Positions 62,221 through 64,000 of a stretch of DNA of 64,000 nucleotides are shown here, piece after piece (the first letter of the stretch is position 1; each line of letters begins with the position of its first letter). Under the pieces are notes generated by a model that worked only from the letters and a program-made list of their open reading frames with translations, was not told where the DNA came from and ran no database searches. Made by a program: the position numbers and the translations under genes. The stretch covers positions 62,001 to 126,000 of the forward strand of contig JNEN01001165.1 of the NCBI GenBank assembly GCA_000697355.1. Reading direction: 5' to 3'. This DNA is from Syncephalastrum monosporum B8922. Its lineage: Eukaryota; Mucoromycota; Mucoromycetes; Mucorales; Syncephalastraceae.

Positions 62221-64000
62221 ATGCCCAACGAAACACCCTCCATTATCAGCACAACGAGCAACCAGTACAGCAGCGCAGGCAGTATGGAGAAAAAGCATCA
62301 CGAAATCGAAGTCCGTACCGAGCAGGTGCAGGACATGCTTTATCCTGAGGCGACGCCACCTGTCATCAACCCGTCGTGGCCTACACGTATCAAGCGCAAG
62401 GTGACCACGCGTGAGGGCTGGATTGGCAATTATGACTATGCTGCACTTTGGTATGATACTGAAGCCAAAGAAGAAACTCTGTCTAATAATGACGTGCGTA
62501 TAGTATGCCGCGCATTCCATTTGTGCGCACACGCAAAAGTAACTCGCCTTTCTACGGTCCCAATGACAGTGTGCCCATCCTTTTGTGTATCCTAATGGGT
62601 CTCCAGCGTAAGAGAAGATAGCAAAGAATGTATCATCATGATGACTTACAGCCAGAATAGATTTTCTGGCCGTCGTGGGTGGTATCATCTCGCCTACAAT
62701 TATCCTCACCGGTGCAGGCAGCAATGCGCTAAATCTCGACCAAGATACGCGCCAATACCTCATCTCAGCCTCTTTCATCGTAAGAGTAACTCTTACCTAT
62801 ATTAATTCAGTTCTAAACTCTACCTTTTGCGATAGGTCTCTGGCTTAATGAGCTTTGTACAAATTATTCGCTTCAAAATTCCCAGGACACGCTACTATAT
62901 TGGCGCAGGGTACATATACTCGCATACGTCGAAAACATGCATGTACTCACCCTCTCAAACATCACAGTCTCCTGCAGATTACCGGTGTCTCATTTGCCAA
63001 CTTGCCTGCAGCGCAAGCTGTTGTAGGCAACATGTACAAGTCGGGTTTTTGTCCTACCCAGACACTCTCGGACGGCTCGACTAGCTATCTGCCCTGCCCT
63101 GATGCCTATGGCGCTATTCTTGGCACGCAGGTAGGCTCAAACAGACAAAGCGCCTTCATTTTGGACTCACCTTCCATTATATCAGATGATCTGTGCGTTG
63201 CTGACGATCGCCATCAGTTTCCTGCCCCCGCGCGCGATCCGCCGCATGTTCCCCAAAATCGTCACCGGTATCGTCCTTCTCGTGATTGGCTCCTCGCTCT
63301 TGACGTCTGGCATGGAGAACTGGGCCGGAGGCACCGGTCCTTGCATGGATCGTCCCAGCTCGGGCGAGTACATGCTTTGCCCCAACACCTCGGCCCCGAA
63401 CGCTCAAGTCTGGGGCGGCCCGGTTAACTTTGCGCTCGGTGCCTCTGTCTTCTTCACCATCATTCTCCTTGAGATCTTTGGCTCGGTGTTTGTCAAGAAC
63501 GTCTCGGTCGTCATCGGCCTGGTGGTCGGCTGCATTATCGCTGCCTGCGTTGGCATGTTTGACCAGTCGAGTATCGATGCAGCGCCCGCTGCCACCTTCT
63601 TGTGGGTCAAAACCTTCAAGCTGAGCGTCTATGGTCCCGGTATTATTCCTTTCCTTTTTGTCTACCTCGACATGTCTATCGAGTGCCTCGGTGACTTGAC
63701 GGCTGCGTGCGACGTATCGGGAATGGCTATTCAGGGCGAGGTCTTTGAACAGCGCTGTCAGGGCGGTCTACTCGCCGATGGCTTGTCTGGCATCATCTCT
63801 GGCCTGTGCACGAGCTTAGGTGTTGTTACCTTCAGTCAGAACAACGGTGTCATTGCAGTGACCCGGTGCGCCAATCGCTATGCTGGAGTCGTCACAGCCT
63901 TCCTCTTGATTATTTTTGGCATCTTTTCCAAGATTTCGGCTGCCTTCCTGGCCATTCCGTCTCCCTTGATAGGCGGTATGACCGTCTTTTTGTTTGCCTC
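62221..64000 (+). CDS. NCS2 xanthine/uric acid permease (UapA-like), 3' partial
   Basis: Exons 62221..62450, 62504..62607, 62661..62779, 62836..62909, 62968..63130 and 63186..>64000 give at least 501 residues, with the C-terminus beyond the window. The N-terminus is cytosolic. Then come QHFLAVVGGIISPTIILTG, GLLQITGVSFANLPAAQAVV and a series of hydrophobic helices. The TM8 element is ECLGDLTAACDVSG (Glu396). The NCS2 signature is TFSQNNGVIAVTRCANR (Gln448-Asn449-Asn450-Gly451), close to the Aspergillus UapA/UapC pattern that characterises xanthine/uric acid transport. It imports oxidised purines with protons at the plasma membrane. Its divergent neighbour, the secreted deaminase, could supply xanthine. 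Several junctions fall inside conserved helices, which supports the exon joins. Confidence 0.93.

Overview
This 64 kb window is nuclear DNA from a filamentous fungus, most likely an early-diverging lineage of the Mucoromycota/Mucorales type. Almost every conserved gene is interrupted by short GT-AG introns, mostly 44-90 nt. Coding regions are GC-rich at third positions and the spacers are AT-rich. Secreted proteins carry fungal signals, including a KEX2-like site, a LysM domain and a thaumatin fold. A fungal gene resembling the metazoan pausing factor NELF-A is present, and the only recognisable mobile element is a decayed LINE-type reverse transcriptase. Genus and species cannot be fixed from sequence alone.

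Layout. Positions 1-3473 hold the 3' part of an SMG6/EST1A-like nonsense-mediated decay endonuclease. Positions 3.7-12.4 kb hold four lineage-specific proteins: a coiled-coil/acidic protein, a four-helix membrane protein, a small two-helix membrane protein and a C-terminally anchored protein. A tRNA-Ser(UGA) lies at 13.5 kb. From 14.4 to 25.6 kb come the NELF-A-like gene, an F-box/LRR protein, a VTT-domain membrane protein, mitochondrial DNA polymerase gamma with its presequence on a separate exon, UDP-glucose 4-epimerase and a small secreted LysM protein. From 25.6 to 36.7 kb the window is gene-poor. It holds a dead LINE, an uncertain 171-aa ORF, a secreted thaumatin-like protein, a possible 65-aa multi-exon membrane microprotein and a frameshifted pseudogene.

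From 36.8 to 58.9 kb is a dense housekeeping block: replication factor C (yeast Rfc4/human RFC2), DNA ligase IV (19 exons), ribosomal protein eL20, the Rix7/NVL AAA ATPase, MCM6, SSD1 and cytosolic leucyl-tRNA synthetase. RFC/LIG4 and NVL/MCM6 are tail to tail. eL20/NVL and MCM6/SSD1 are head to head over shared promoters. The right end (59.1-64 kb) carries an IPNS-type 2-oxoglutarate/Fe(II) dioxygenase, a signal-peptide-bearing CDA-superfamily deaminase and a UapA-like xanthine/urate permease. The last two are divergent over a 358-bp spacer with several GATA elements and look like an extracellular purine scavenging module.

Exon joins were derived by hand from GT-AG consensus, reading phase and family conservation. 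For RFC, LIG4, eL20, NVL, MCM6, SSD1, LARS, POLG and GAL10 all phases close and final lengths match the families. The most notable observations are the fungal NELF-A-like gene, the purine module, a recurrent (CG)n tract 34-92 bp before several start codons, the substituted catalytic position in SSD1, and the possible microprotein gene.
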